A stretch of 64,000 nt of DNA from Asticcacaulis sp. YBE204 (lineage in GTDB: Bacteria; Pseudomonadota; Alphaproteobacteria; Caulobacterales; Caulobacteraceae), in assembly GCF_000495855.1 (NCBI RefSeq), contig NZ_AWGF01000002.1, forward strand, positions 351,412-415,411. The letters are read 5' to 3'. The notes under the pieces were generated by a model that worked only from the letters and a program-made list of their open reading frames with translations, had not been told where the DNA came from and did no database searches. Within the stretch, counting starts at the first letter, position 1; each line of letters opens with the position of its first letter. This document shows positions 44,644-53,976 of the stretch, piece after piece. The position numbers and the translations under genes were made by a program.

Positions 44644-45510
44644 ATGCTGAATGCCGATCCGATATCCGACACCGTGACGCGCGTCCGTGACCTGACCGCC
44701 CTGCGTGCCGCGGTCCGCGCCTTTCGCGCCAAGGGGTTGAGTGTCGGCTTCGTACCGACCATGGGCGCACTGCACGCCGGGCATCTGGCGCTCGTGCAGC
44801 ACGCCAAAAGCCTGTGCGATGTGGTGGTGGTGTCGATCTTCGTTAACCCGAAACAGTTCGCCCCGCACGAGGATTTCGGCCGGTATCCGCGTCAGGAAGA
44901 CGCCGATGCTGCGCTTCTGGCGACCGTCGGCTGTGACCTCGTCTATCTGCCCGAAGCCGACCTGATGTACCCCAGCGTGTTCGCATCCTTGGTTCATGTC
45001 GAAGGCCCCGCCCGCCCGCTCGAAGGCGAGTTCCGCCCGCAGTTCTTCGACGGCGTGGCGACCGTGGTCATGAAACTGTTCAATCAGGTCCAGCCCGACG
45101 TCGCCGTCTTCGGCGAAAAGGATTATCAGCAGTTACAAGTGGTCAAGACCTTCGTCCGCGACCTCGATCTGCCGGTAAAAGTCGTGGGCCTGCCGACCGT
45201 GCGCGAAGCCGACGGCCTCGCGCTTTCCTCGCGCAATGCCTATCTCAGCGCCGAAGAGCGCCAGACGGCGGCGCGCCTGATCGTCGAACTGAACGCTGTG
45301 GCCGAAACGGTGCGTAATGGCGGCGACCGCGACGTGGCTCTGCAAACTGCGACCGACAATCTGCTCACCGCCGGTTTCGGCCCGGTCGATTACGTCACTC
45401 TGCGCGATGCCGATACGCTCAGCGAACCCGGCCCCGACACGCGCGCCTTACGCCTGCTCGCCGCCGCATGGCTCGGCAAGACGCGCCTGATCGACAATAT
45501 CGCGGTTTAG
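44644..45510 (+). CDS. panC: Pantothenate synthetase
   Basis: 288-residue enzyme joining pantoate and beta-alanine with ATP to give pantothenate, on the coenzyme A route. Motifs are VPTMGALHAGHLAL, IFVNPKQFAPHEDFGRYPR, VFGEKDYQQL and LALSSRNAYLS. Length is normal for the family. Its stop overlaps by 3 bp the stop of the convergent glycerophosphodiesterase gene, an economical arrangement without space for a terminator. Confidence 0.96.
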   Translation: MLNADPISDTVTRVRDLTALRAAVRAFRAKGLSVGFVPTMGALHAGHLALVQHAKSLCDVVVVSIFVNPKQFAPHEDFGRYPRQEDADAALLATVGCDLVYLPEADLMYPSVFASLVHVEGPARPLEGEFRPQFFDGVATVVMKLFNQVQPDVAVFGEKDYQQLQVVKTFVRDLDLPVKVVGLPTVREADGLALSSRNAYLSAEERQTAARLIVELNAVAETVRNGGDRDVALQTATDNLLTAGFGPVDYVTLRDADTLSEPGPDTRALRLLAAAWLGKTRLIDNIAV

Positions 45511-46475
45511 TCCGGCTTCGCTAACGGCCCGATGACCTCGATCGTGTCGGTGACGATGCCCATGCGCCACGACTTGGGCACCTTGGCCAGCTCGTCCGGC
45601 GTGTTGAGCGACGGCATACCGCCCTTGCGTTTGTTCGCGTCGCCTATCAGCCAGATATAGCTCCCGGCGTCGGCAAAGCGCTTCTGCAAGCGGTTCGGAT
45701 AGCCCCAGGCCAGCCACGCATAGTTGGTGGGCAGATACAGCGTCGTGTTGCGGCAGGCGTCCGGCATATAGCCGCTCCAGCCCAGCGCCATGTAGCGCAC
45801 CGCGCAGGCTTTCAGCTTCGCCTTGCCCGTCGGACGCAGTTCCGGGCGCAGCGTAACCAGCCGTTCCGTCGGCCGCTCCCCGGCAAAGACACTCAGCCGT
45901 TCGGGACGGGCTTCGGGATGCGCCTTGAGCCACGCATCCAGTTGATCGGCTTCGCGTGAGTCATTGCTCTTGATATTGATCAGGATGTGCTTGTCCGGAA
46001 AAGCCGTCAGGACCTCCGACAGCGACGGCATCTGGCCCTTGAATTTACCGCGGAACGGATAGGTCTTGCCCCCGTCGGCGGTATAGCCGTAGCCGATATC
46101 GAGCGCCTTCAGTTCGGCCAGGCTGTGTTTACGCGTGATCCCTTTCCCATCTGTGCGGCACTCGAGCGTCCAGTCGTGGAAGACGACGAAATCGCCGTCG
46201 GTCGTCGGGTGGACGTCGATCTCGACTCCGTCGGCCCCAAGGTCGAAGGCCGCCTGCATCGATGGCAGGGTGTTCTCCAGAAACCCATGCGTCGGCGGCA
46301 ACATGCGGTCCGCCGTGCAGGTGTCGCGCGTCAGGCCTTCGCGGCTATAGTGCTGATAGAGCCCGCGGTGCGACAATAGTTGTGGCTTCGTCTCCGGCGG
46401 CGTCGCGGCCCACGAGGCATTGATCAGATAGAGTCCGGCGGCAATACCCGCGCCCGCTATATACCGCTTTTTCAT
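45507..46475 (-). CDS. Secreted glycerophosphodiester phosphodiesterase family protein
   Basis: 322-residue GDPD domain protein. N-terminal signal-like segment (YIAGAGIAAGLYLINASWAA), then LLSHRGLY, ENTLPSMQAAFDLGADGVEIDVHPTTDG and VVFHDWTLECRTDG, which carry the His, Glu, Asp metal and catalytic residues. It hydrolyses glycerophosphodiesters to glycerol 3-phosphate and an alcohol. Of three in-frame ATGs the third (46475) has GGAG at good spacing. A MarR gene lies 41 bp upstream on the same strand with a palindrome between. Confidence 0.9.
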   Translation of the reverse strand: MKKRYIAGAGIAAGLYLINASWAATPPETKPQLLSHRGLYQHYSREGLTRDTCTADRMLPPTHGFLENTLPSMQAAFDLGADGVEIDVHPTTDGDFVVFHDWTLECRTDGKGITRKHSLAELKALDIGYGYTADGGKTYPFRGKFKGQMPSLSEVLTAFPDKHILINIKSNDSREADQLDAWLKAHPEARPERLSVFAGERPTERLVTLRPELRPTGKAKLKACAVRYMALGWSGYMPDACRNTTLYLPTNYAWLAWGYPNRLQKRFADAGSYIWLIGDANKRKGGMPSLNTPDELAKVPKSWRMGIVTDTIEVIGPLAKPD

Positions 46476-46491
46476 CGCCATCTCCATATGC

Positions 46492-46504
46492 GTAGCATAG
46501 CTAC
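46492..46504. promoter_or_regulatory. Candidate MarR operator upstream of the glycerophosphodiesterase
   Basis: GTAGCATAGCTAC, 5-bp arms around ATA, within alternating AT-rich flanks. It sits 17 bases before the GDPD start and 13 bp past the MarR stop. Binding by the adjacent MarR protein is plausible but not shown. Confidence 0.35.
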
Positions 46505-46516
46505 ATATATGCGCGT

Positions 46517-46939
46517 TTACGATTCCGCGTCAAGCAGGCCTTCGAGATTGGCGACCAGATCGGCGATGGTCTCCGGTTTCAACCGCGACAGCATGGCACC
46601 CATCATGGCCAGTCGTCGGGCATAGACGGTCTCATAGGCCGCCCGCCCCGCCTCGGTCAGGCTGAGCGACACGGTGCGCTTGTCGGTCGGGTGCGCCGCG
46701 CGGGCGACCAGTTCGGCCTTGATGAGCCCATTGACCATCCGGCTCATGGTTGGATGCGCGACCTTTTCCAGCGCGGCCAGTTCGGTCAGGGCGATATCCG
46801 GGTGGCTATAGAGTGTGCTCAGGGCCGCGTACTGGGCGCTGGTGATCGTGCCTGCCCCGTCCAGCACGCGTGCCTGCCGCAACAACCGCGTCGCCAGATT
46901 CTGAAAGCGCGCCGCCAGTTCGCTCGTATCGGTCGTCAT
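46517..46939 (-). CDS. MarR-family transcriptional regulator
   Basis: 140-residue winged-helix regulator with LTELAALEKVAHPTMSRMVN as recognition region and DKRTVSLSLTEAGRAAYETV as wing and following helix. It is divergent from the ABC-F ATPase gene (88 bp apart) and upstream of GDPD on the same strand. MarR proteins usually respond to small phenolic or oxidising ligands and regulate neighbouring genes. ATG at 46939 preferred over TTG three codons earlier. Confidence 0.9.
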   Translation of the reverse strand: MTTDTSELAARFQNLATRLLRQARVLDGAGTITSAQYAALSTLYSHPDIALTELAALEKVAHPTMSRMVNGLIKAELVARAAHPTDKRTVSLSLTEAGRAAYETVYARRLAMMGAMLSRLKPETIADLVANLEGLLDAES

Positions 46940-47027
46940 ATCCGGCAAGGCCCTTCCCTAAACGGCCGCGCCATTGTAGATGCCTGCGCAACCTCCCGCG
47001 TCCCTCGTTTTCAATAGTAAGTTCCTT

Positions 47028-48656
47028 ATGATCCGCCTCGACAATATCAGCAAGCAGAACGGCCACCAGATCCTATTCATCGACGCCTCGATGGGCATTC
47101 AGAAGGGCGAGAAGGTCGGCCTTGTCGGACCGAACGGCGCCGGCAAGACGACCCTGTTCCGCATGATGACCGGTCAGGAACAGCCCGACGACGGACAGGT
47201 CGCTATCGATAGCGGCATGACCATCGGCTATTTCAGTCAGGAAGTCGGCGAAATGTCGGGGCAAAGCGCGGTCGCCGCCGTGATGGACGGCGTCGGCCCG
47301 GTCAGCGCGCTGGCCGCCGAGATGGCCGAGCTTGAAGCCGCCATGGCCGACCCGGATCAGCTGGATGCCTTTGATTCCATTATCGAACGCTATGGCGACG
47401 TACAGGCTCGCTTCGAGGAACTGGACGGCTATGCGCTGGAAGCGCGCGCGCGCGAAGTGCTGGCGGGCTTAAGCTTCTCGCAGGAACGCATGGACGGCGA
47501 TGTGGGCTTACTCTCCGGCGGCTGGAAGATGCGCGTGGCGCTGGCGCGGATTCTCCTGATGCGGCCCGACGGGATGCTGCTCGACGAACCGTCCAACCAC
47601 CTCGACCTCGAAAGCCTGATCTGGCTGGAGGCGTTTCTCAAGAATTACGACGGCGCGCTGCTGATGACCTCGCACGACCGCGCCTTCATGAACCGCATTA
47701 TCGGCAAGGTCGTCGAAATCGACGGCGGCACCCTGATCACCTATTCGGGCGATCTCGACTTCTACGATCAGCAGCGCGCCCTTACCGAAGCCCAGCGTCA
47801 GGCGCAGTTCGAGCGTCAGCAGGCCATGCTGGCCAAGGAAATCAAGTTCATCGAACGCTTCAAGGCCCGCGCTTCCCACGCCGCTCAGGTCCAGAGCCGG
47901 GTGAAAAAACTCGACAAGATCGAGCGCGTCGAAGCCCCCCGTCGCCGTCAGGCGGTGCAGTTCGAATTCCGCAGCCCGCCACGCTCCGGCGACGACGTGC
48001 TGAACCTGCGCGACGTCCATAAGGGCTATGGCGATCTGTCGATCTATTCGGGTCTGGACTTCAAGGTCCGGCGCAAGGAACGCTGGTGCATCCTGGGCGC
48101 CAACGGTGCGGGCAAGTCGACCCTGCTCAAGCTGGTCGCTGGCGACACCACACCCGACAAGGGCACGGTCACCGTGGGCGCGAGCGTGAAGATGGGCTAT
48201 TTTGCCCAGCACTCGATGGACCTGCTCGACGGCGAAGAGACGATCTTCGAATCGCTGGAAGGCGCGTTCCCGCAGGCCCCGCAAGGCGCGCTAAGGACGC
48301 TGGCCGGGTGCTTCGGCTTCTCCGGCGACGATGTCGAAAAACCGTGCCGCGTGCTGTCCGGCGGTGAAAAGGCGCGTCTGGTCATGGCGCGGATGCTGTT
48401 CGATCCGCCGAACCTCTTGGTGCTGGACGAACCGACCAACCACCTCGATATGGTGACCAAGGAAATGCTGGTCGCGGCGCTGGCCGATTTCGAAGGGACC
48501 ATGCTGTTCGTCTCGCACGACCGCCATTTCCTGGGGGCACTGTCGAACCGGGTGCTGGAACTGACGCCTGACGGCGTGCATCAATATGGCGGCGGCTATA
48601 CGGAATACGTCGCCCGCACCGGTCAGGAAGCGCCGGGTCTGCACCCGGGCGGGTAG
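47028..48656 (+). CDS. ABC-F family ATPase (translation factor type)
   Basis: 542-residue protein of two ABC ATPase domains without membrane segments. Walker A motifs are GPNGAGKTT and GANGAGKST, signatures LSGGWKMR and LSGGEKARL, Walker B LLDEPSNHLDL and VLDEPTNHLDM. A linker rich in charged helices (QFERQQAMLAKEIKFIERFK) is the P-site tRNA-interacting motif. ABC-F factors act on stalled or antibiotic-bound ribosomes; sequence order resembles YbiT/EttA. ATG at 47028 is favoured because the ABC domain begins directly there. Divergent from a MarR regulator. Confidence 0.93.
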   Translation: MIRLDNISKQNGHQILFIDASMGIQKGEKVGLVGPNGAGKTTLFRMMTGQEQPDDGQVAIDSGMTIGYFSQEVGEMSGQSAVAAVMDGVGPVSALAAEMAELEAAMADPDQLDAFDSIIERYGDVQARFEELDGYALEARAREVLAGLSFSQERMDGDVGLLSGGWKMRVALARILLMRPDGMLLDEPSNHLDLESLIWLEAFLKNYDGALLMTSHDRAFMNRIIGKVVEIDGGTLITYSGDLDFYDQQRALTEAQRQAQFERQQAMLAKEIKFIERFKARASHAAQVQSRVKKLDKIERVEAPRRRQAVQFEFRSPPRSGDDVLNLRDVHKGYGDLSIYSGLDFKVRRKERWCILGANGAGKSTLLKLVAGDTTPDKGTVTVGASVKMGYFAQHSMDLLDGEETIFESLEGAFPQAPQGALRTLAGCFGFSGDDVEKPCRVLSGGEKARLVMARMLFDPPNLLVLDEPTNHLDMVTKEMLVAALADFEGTMLFVSHDRHFLGALSNRVLELTPDGVHQYGGGYTEYVARTGQEAPGLHPGG

Positions 48657-48713
48657 TCAGGACTGACGATAGTACACGTCTAAACCGATGTTGATCACGC
48701 GGCCATCAACGCA

Positions 48714-48742
48714 AAAAAGGACGGCCACTCACGCGGCCGCCC
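48714..48742 (-). terminator. Terminator of the large TonB-dependent receptor
   Basis: GGGCGGCC / GGCCGTCC stem (one G:U) around an 8-base loop, followed by TTTTTT in the minus direction. Roughly 100 bp past the receptor stop. Confidence 0.85.
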
Positions 48743-48750
48743 TGTAGTTT

Positions 48751-48787
48751 CGCCTTTTCATATCGGGATGATGCACATGAAAAGGCG
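48751..48787. repeat. Inverted repeat between receptor stop and terminator
   Basis: CGCCTTTTCAT and ATGAAAAGGCG are 11-bp perfect arms separated by 15 bases. It may stabilise the receptor mRNA 3' end. Confidence 0.7.
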
Positions 48788-48837
48788 CTGGGTATCGTGA
48801 CCGCCGTCGCGGGGAGTTCGCGACGGCGGAACAGCGA

Positions 48838-51800
48838 CTATTGCAGCTTGTAGATGACGCCGAGACGCATCTTGCGGCCGCCATAGACCACCTGCCAGGG
48901 CGTTTCCGGAACGGCGGCCAGACCACGGGTCGGGCCTACACGAACGCTGGCTTCTTTCAGGACATTCGTCGCCTCGAAATACACCTCGACGTTCGGCTTG
49001 AATTTGTGCGTGATCTTGGCATCCAGATAGGCGTTCTCGGCGTTATAGTAGGCTTCGCCGGGATTGTAGGGCAGGCTGACAAAGGTCCGCGGGTTCGAGT
49101 TCGGGTAGGCATAGGTCGGCAGACGGTTGGCGTCGCACGAGGCGATACATTCCAGAACCTGCGAGCGGACCTGATAGGCCAGTTTCGCATTGGTCTTGCC
49201 GTCGTCGTACCAGATCGACAGGTTGCCGAAATATTCGGGCCGTCCCGATGGCCCCAGATTCTGGCCGGAGATCAGGTCCTGATAGCCGCCGCCCGACGCC
49301 TTGTTGGTCGAATAGTTCAGATCGACGCCCATGTAACGGAGACGCCACGGCAGGAAGGTCAGGGCCGCTTTCGAGGAGAACTCCCAGCCCGCCTGCGTGG
49401 TGCCCGGCTGATTGATCCAGGTGTTGTAGGTAAAGGTGAAATCCGACAGGGGCTTTCCCGACACCGGATCGACTTCACCGCTTCCGGCGAACACCGGCTG
49501 ATCGACCATGATCTTACGCGTCGGCGAGCCGATCTTGATCTTCTGACGGTAATAGGCCAGCGACACGAAGGTGTCCCTGTTGATATACCATTCGATCGCG
49601 GTGTTGTTCTTGGTTGCCGTGTAAGGCTTCAGATCGGGGTTACCGAAATCGCCGCAGGTCTGATCAAGATCTTCACCGGCGACAATCCGGTCTTCGATCC
49701 GCTGATCCACCGTACAGGTGCCCGCCGGGAACAGGTAGCTGACGCCCGCGCGCGAGATGGTTTTCGACCAGTTATAGCGCAGAACGACCTTGTCGGGAAT
49801 GGCCCAGAGCGCGGCGTTATAGCTCGGCAACCAGTCGGTATATTCGCGTTCGACGGCGATCGGCTTGGTGATGGTCGTCGTCTGAACACGACCATAGCCT
49901 TCCGCCGCGTTCCAATCCTTCAGGGGGTCGCCGGTGCCGGTGATTTTACGCACGGAACTGATCGACGTGAAACCGCTGCCGGCCACCTTCGAATTAACCG
50001 CCCGGACGCCGAAATTGCCTTCGAACGTCATATTGAACGGCAGGGGTTGTTCGAAATCGAACATGTAGTAGGCGGCCGTAACCTCTTCCGACGAGAAGTT
50101 GGTCGGCATGGCATAGAGGTTGCCATCTGTGCCCTTACACACCTTCAGGCAGTTGGTATTATAGTTCTGTGCCGAGGCCAGTTGCGAATACAGCTTGGGT
50201 ATATCGAGGGTATTCCACTGCGACATTCCCTGAACACCGTCGTAACCCGGGAAGAAGGCACCCTCCATAGGCAGGATGCTGTTCTGAAGTATCTTGATCA
50301 AATCGGCGCGCGGAAGCGTTTCCACCCCGTGCATCCAGTCCGTACGGGCCGAGGACGGAACGCCGCTGGTCAGATTGTACATCGCATTCGGCACATAGCC
50401 GTAGACGCATCGGTTTGCGGCTGTCGTCGTCGCCTGATTTTCACAGGCGCGAACCGTCGACCGGAGGTTTTGCGTCGGTACGCCGACCATCAGGCTCGGC
50501 AAATATCCGTCGCCGCGCCACAGCTGATTGTCGATCTTGCGGTACTGAATACCGGCCTTGAAGCGCTTCAGGACCGGAAAGTCCGGCATCTGATAGGTCA
50601 GGTCGATCTTGCCCTGGGTTTCACCGGTCTCAACCAGACGCGGCCCGAAGCCCAGGCTGATAGAGTCCGAGTATTGAGCCAGTTGCGACGCCGTTGACCC
50701 GGTGGCCGGGTTGAGCGGCATGAATTGCGTCAAATCGTTGGGATTGAACGACGCCGGAAGCTTGATATCCCACGTACCGGTCGGCGTGGCGAACATCTCC
50801 GCCCCGGTGTAGAAAGTCTTGATCGATGCCCGATAGTCGTAACGCGTATATTCTGCGTCCTGTTTGCTGCCCATGAATTCGATCAGAAGCGGGCCGTCCT
50901 TATAGGTACCGCCGGCCTGAATGTAAGAGGTATCCCAGATCTGATCATTGTAGATTTGGTCGAGATTATACTCGGCGCGCCCCAGCGTCAGCGCGGTGAC
51001 GTGGTGAGCGGAATCCATTTTGATGGAACCGGGCACAATATTGATCGCCTGACCGTAGATCGGGAACGCGTTGTTGGTCGTCACCGAACCGGCAGTGTTA
51101 TCCAGTTGCCGATAACCGGACAGTTGCGTCGGATTGTACAGATAATAGCCGTTCCCGGCGGTGGGTGTAATGAAGTCCGATGAGTTGACCGGGAAGGTCG
51201 TATTGCCCACCAGAGTGAAAAGGTTGGTCGCAAACGCATCGCCGCCGCGCGAATTGGGATCGATATCGATATTGCCGCGCGAGCGGTTGGCGCGGATATC
51301 CTGCATTTTACGATCGGTCTTCTGATACTTCGCGAAGACGGTCAGCTTATCATTTACCCGGAAATCGAACCGGATATCCCAGGATTGTCGGTCCTCGTAC
51401 TGCTTTTGCAGAGCCTCACGCAGGTTCGACGGCGAATAGTCGTTCCACTGGCTCAGGCAGGTGAATTGTTCCTGAATACGGATCGTTTGCGCGTCGCGGC
51501 GGCTGTTGTTGCTATTGGCACCCGTGATCGTATTAAGCTGGGCTTCGGTATAGAGCGGAAACGCGGCCAGACAGTCGGCCTTGGTCTTGGCATTGGCCGA
51601 CCGGGTGACGATATCCAGCGGCGTATTGGTCAGGAATTTCGCGGTGCCGCCAACCGCCAGATCATAGCTGCCGACCGGCAGGGTGGCTGCCGAACCCGAA
51701 ACGGTCGAGGGGTTGAACTGAAAAGTCTTTTCCGGTGAGCCATCGAAATCGACCAGGCGGTAATAGCCCTGATCGAAATTGTCCATGCTGGTCTGATGGC

Positions 51801-52509
51801 TTTCGTTGTACGTCTTGCGCGTCGAGAGATTGAAAACGACCCCCAGCCGACCCTCGAAGAATTTGCGCGATGCCACGATACCGATGTCGGGAACTATCTT
51901 TTCGTTCATCGAGTTGCGTTCACCCGCCACTCGGATCTGGAAAAACGGCTTCTTGAAGTCCAGACCGGTCCGGGTCTGGATCGAGACCGTTCCGCCCAGA
52001 CCGCCTTCGGTCTGATCCGGGGTTGCCCCCTTGACGACATCGACACTCTTGATCAGGTCGGCAGGCAATTCGCGCAGGTCGGCACCGCGACCGGACGGGT
52101 TGCCATAGGCCAGATCGTAACCCGATGTGGCGGCGGACATGCCATCGAGTTCAACACGGGTCAGGTCTGCCGTGTTACCGCGCAGGGTAATCTGCTCGCC
52201 CTCGCCGCTTTCGCCGCGCGCCAGACTCACGCCCGCGATACGGGACAGGGCTTCGGCCAGGTTGCGGTCGGGGAACGAACCGACATCGTCGGCGACGATC
52301 GAGTCGGTCGCCGTCTTGGCCTTCTTCTTGCGATCGATGGCCGACTGCTGGGACGCGCGCGTACCTACGATGACGACGGTTTCGATATTGTCGCCGGACG
52401 CCGGAGCGGCTTGTTGCGCGGCGACCGGAGCCGCCGTTAGCGCTATCATGGCCAGGCCTGTGCTCGCCATGAGGTATGTCGCGAAACGCCGCGACGAAAA
52501 CTCTCTCAT
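48838..52509 (-). CDS. Large TonB-dependent receptor (Caulobacterales carbohydrate-type)
   Basis: 1223-residue outer membrane receptor. Signal peptide ends near APVAAQQ, then NIETVVIVGTRASQQSAIDR, a plug domain with SFPDRNLAEALSRIAGVSLA and QTEGGLGGTVSIQTRTG, and a long beta-barrel ending MRLGVIYKLQ. This plug wording is typical of the large receptors that import oligosaccharides in Caulobacter and relatives; the substrate is not defined. The start at 52509 has AGGAGAGGAAC upstream. LacI-like and CRP-like sites lie 170-350 bp upstream, and a LysR gene lies further upstream on the same strand. Confidence 0.92.
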   Translation of the reverse strand: MREFSSRRFATYLMASTGLAMIALTAAPVAAQQAAPASGDNIETVVIVGTRASQQSAIDRKKKAKTATDSIVADDVGSFPDRNLAEALSRIAGVSLARGESGEGEQITLRGNTADLTRVELDGMSAATSGYDLAYGNPSGRGADLRELPADLIKSVDVVKGATPDQTEGGLGGTVSIQTRTGLDFKKPFFQIRVAGERNSMNEKIVPDIGIVASRKFFEGRLGVVFNLSTRKTYNESHQTSMDNFDQGYYRLVDFDGSPEKTFQFNPSTVSGSAATLPVGSYDLAVGGTAKFLTNTPLDIVTRSANAKTKADCLAAFPLYTEAQLNTITGANSNNSRRDAQTIRIQEQFTCLSQWNDYSPSNLREALQKQYEDRQSWDIRFDFRVNDKLTVFAKYQKTDRKMQDIRANRSRGNIDIDPNSRGGDAFATNLFTLVGNTTFPVNSSDFITPTAGNGYYLYNPTQLSGYRQLDNTAGSVTTNNAFPIYGQAINIVPGSIKMDSAHHVTALTLGRAEYNLDQIYNDQIWDTSYIQAGGTYKDGPLLIEFMGSKQDAEYTRYDYRASIKTFYTGAEMFATPTGTWDIKLPASFNPNDLTQFMPLNPATGSTASQLAQYSDSISLGFGPRLVETGETQGKIDLTYQMPDFPVLKRFKAGIQYRKIDNQLWRGDGYLPSLMVGVPTQNLRSTVRACENQATTTAANRCVYGYVPNAMYNLTSGVPSSARTDWMHGVETLPRADLIKILQNSILPMEGAFFPGYDGVQGMSQWNTLDIPKLYSQLASAQNYNTNCLKVCKGTDGNLYAMPTNFSSEEVTAAYYMFDFEQPLPFNMTFEGNFGVRAVNSKVAGSGFTSISSVRKITGTGDPLKDWNAAEGYGRVQTTTITKPIAVEREYTDWLPSYNAALWAIPDKVVLRYNWSKTISRAGVSYLFPAGTCTVDQRIEDRIVAGEDLDQTCGDFGNPDLKPYTATKNNTAIEWYINRDTFVSLAYYRQKIKIGSPTRKIMVDQPVFAGSGEVDPVSGKPLSDFTFTYNTWINQPGTTQAGWEFSSKAALTFLPWRLRYMGVDLNYSTNKASGGGYQDLISGQNLGPSGRPEYFGNLSIWYDDGKTNAKLAYQVRSQVLECIASCDANRLPTYAYPNSNPRTFVSLPYNPGEAYYNAENAYLDAKITHKFKPNVEVYFEATNVLKEASVRVGPTRGLAAVPETPWQVVYGGRKMRLGVIYKLQ

Positions 52510-52680
52510 TGTTCCTCTCCTGGGACGTGACGTCCGCTTTTTATTTTTGAAGTACCTGCGTAGTGCATAGGAAACTCGGAGCGATGCGGAATTTGGTATT
52601 TTGACACCACACACACTCACCGGGCTGAATGAGACCGGGAGGACTTTTTTCTAAAAAGGCCTATCGCTCACCCATCAAAA

Positions 52681-52694
52681 TGATAACGCTACCA
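52681..52694. promoter_or_regulatory. LacI-family operator-like site (receptor upstream region, site 1)
   Basis: TGATAACGCTACCA fits the LacI/GalR-type pattern TGRTARCGYTAYCA, with one half differing. It lies 172 bp upstream of the receptor ATG. Confidence 0.5.
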
Positions 52695-52755
52695 CACGCA
52701 TTGAACAATGATGTTTTTAAATGAGGAAACAATTTTCTAATTTGAAAGTAAAAAA

Positions 52756-52771
52756 TGTGACACAAATCACA
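52756..52771. promoter_or_regulatory. CRP-like site upstream of the large receptor
   Basis: TGTGACACAAATCACA is an exact TGTGA-N6-TCACA match, the CRP consensus. It lies midway between the two LacI-like sites. No CRP gene is in the window. Confidence 0.5.
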
Positions 52772-52844
52772 CGAAATTCCAGAGACATGGTCGCCCAAAA
52801 TTAAATATAAATTATATATTTCAATAATTTACATGAATATAAAA

Positions 52845-52858
52845 TGATAGCGCTGTCA
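52845..52858. promoter_or_regulatory. LacI-family operator-like site (receptor upstream region, site 2)
   Basis: TGATAGCGCTGTCA, a near-perfect palindrome (AGCGCT centre) of the same type as site 1, 336 bp upstream of the receptor ATG. Confidence 0.5.
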
Positions 52859-53058
52859 GAAAAATGTGTTTTTATGAGACAATATTAAGCCGTGCTGATT
52901 ATTGCCGGTGAAAAATATCTGCAATTTGTGGCGTGCCGATCAGGCGACATTTGGTAATTTTAACTACCAAATTTAAAACAAATTTTCACATAATTTTACT
53001 GACGGCAAGCCCTTCACCGTCACGAATCGATACAGGGCGGTACGATCGTGTTGTCGCC

Positions 53059-53976
53059 TCACGCAGATCCCTCTCCCCGCCCGTAGGCCTGCGCCGCGCG
53101 GCGTTTGAACTCGGTGATCAGGGCCTGAGCCCGCGGGTCGGTGCTGCGTTCCGTCAACGAATAGACCCCCATGCGCACCGGGTCCGACATGTCGTCCTGC
53201 ACCAAGCGAACCTGATGAACTCCTATCCGGGCAAACTCTCCCGCCATCAGGTCGCCGTGCTGAAGCACCGCGTCGGTCTGTTTGACGTAGTCCAGACAGG
53301 CTTCCAGCGAATCCGAGGTAAAAGCCTTTCCCACCGTGCCGCCCGTAAACACCGAGTTGGAAAAGCGCCGCTGGTGGCTTTCCTTGGGAAAGGCGAGCGT
53401 CGAGGGATAGGCTCTCATTTCGGCCAGCGTCCGGACCTGACCCAGCAGCGGGTGTCCGGCGCGGACGAAATAGCCGTCGCGCAAGTGGCCTACCGGTGAA
53501 AAGTCCGTCCCCAGACTGGGGTCGAGGTCAGGAATCTTGTGCCCGACGAAGGCGACGATATCCCCCGCCAGAAGCTGGTCCAGCAGACGCAGGACATTGC
53601 CGATGCTCACATGAATGGCGACGTCGGGATGCTCCGCCCGGTAATCGAAAATGAACCCTCGCAGGAACGCCGTCCAGGCCGTGTAGCCCGAACCGAGGCT
53701 CAGACCGTAGTCCATATCCTTGCGTTGACGCTCGATCGAGGTCAGGGCGTTGTCGTGCAGGCGCTTCATGACGATACCGTGCTCGTAGAGCGTCTGGCCG
53801 TAGGAGGTCAGCCGCATACCGCGCGGCGTGCGCTCGAAAAGCTCGACACCCAGCGAGGTTTCCAGCTTCTTGAGGTTGAAGGTCAGGGTCGGCTGGGTCA
53901 CCCGCAGGCGTTCGGCGGCCAGGCTAAGGGAACCGGCGTCGGCGACCGACAGAAATTGCAGCAGGCTGCGGTCCAT
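53059..53976 (-). CDS. LysR-family transcriptional regulator
   Basis: 305-residue LTTR. N-terminal winged helix FLSVADAGSLSLAAERLRVT followed by QPTLTFNLKKLETSLGVELFERTPRG; the rest is a periplasmic-binding-like effector domain. The ATG at 53976 with GGAG 8 bases upstream is preferred. It lies 549 bp upstream of the large receptor on the same strand, so a regulatory link is possible, though the sites in that gap look LacI-like and CRP-like rather than LysR-type. Confidence 0.92.
   Translation of the reverse strand: MDRSLLQFLSVADAGSLSLAAERLRVTQPTLTFNLKKLETSLGVELFERTPRGMRLTSYGQTLYEHGIVMKRLHDNALTSIERQRKDMDYGLSLGSGYTAWTAFLRGFIFDYRAEHPDVAIHVSIGNVLRLLDQLLAGDIVAFVGHKIPDLDPSLGTDFSPVGHLRDGYFVRAGHPLLGQVRTLAEMRAYPSTLAFPKESHQRRFSNSVFTGGTVGKAFTSDSLEACLDYVKQTDAVLQHGDLMAGEFARIGVHQVRLVQDDMSDPVRMGVYSLTERSTDPRAQALITEFKRRAAQAYGRGEGSA

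Larger units (their letters stand above)
52510..53058. other. AT-rich regulatory region upstream of the large receptor
   Basis: 549 bp, strongly A+T rich, with no gene. It holds two LacI-type operator-like sequences and a perfect CRP/FNR-type half-site pair, listed separately. Confidence 0.6.
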
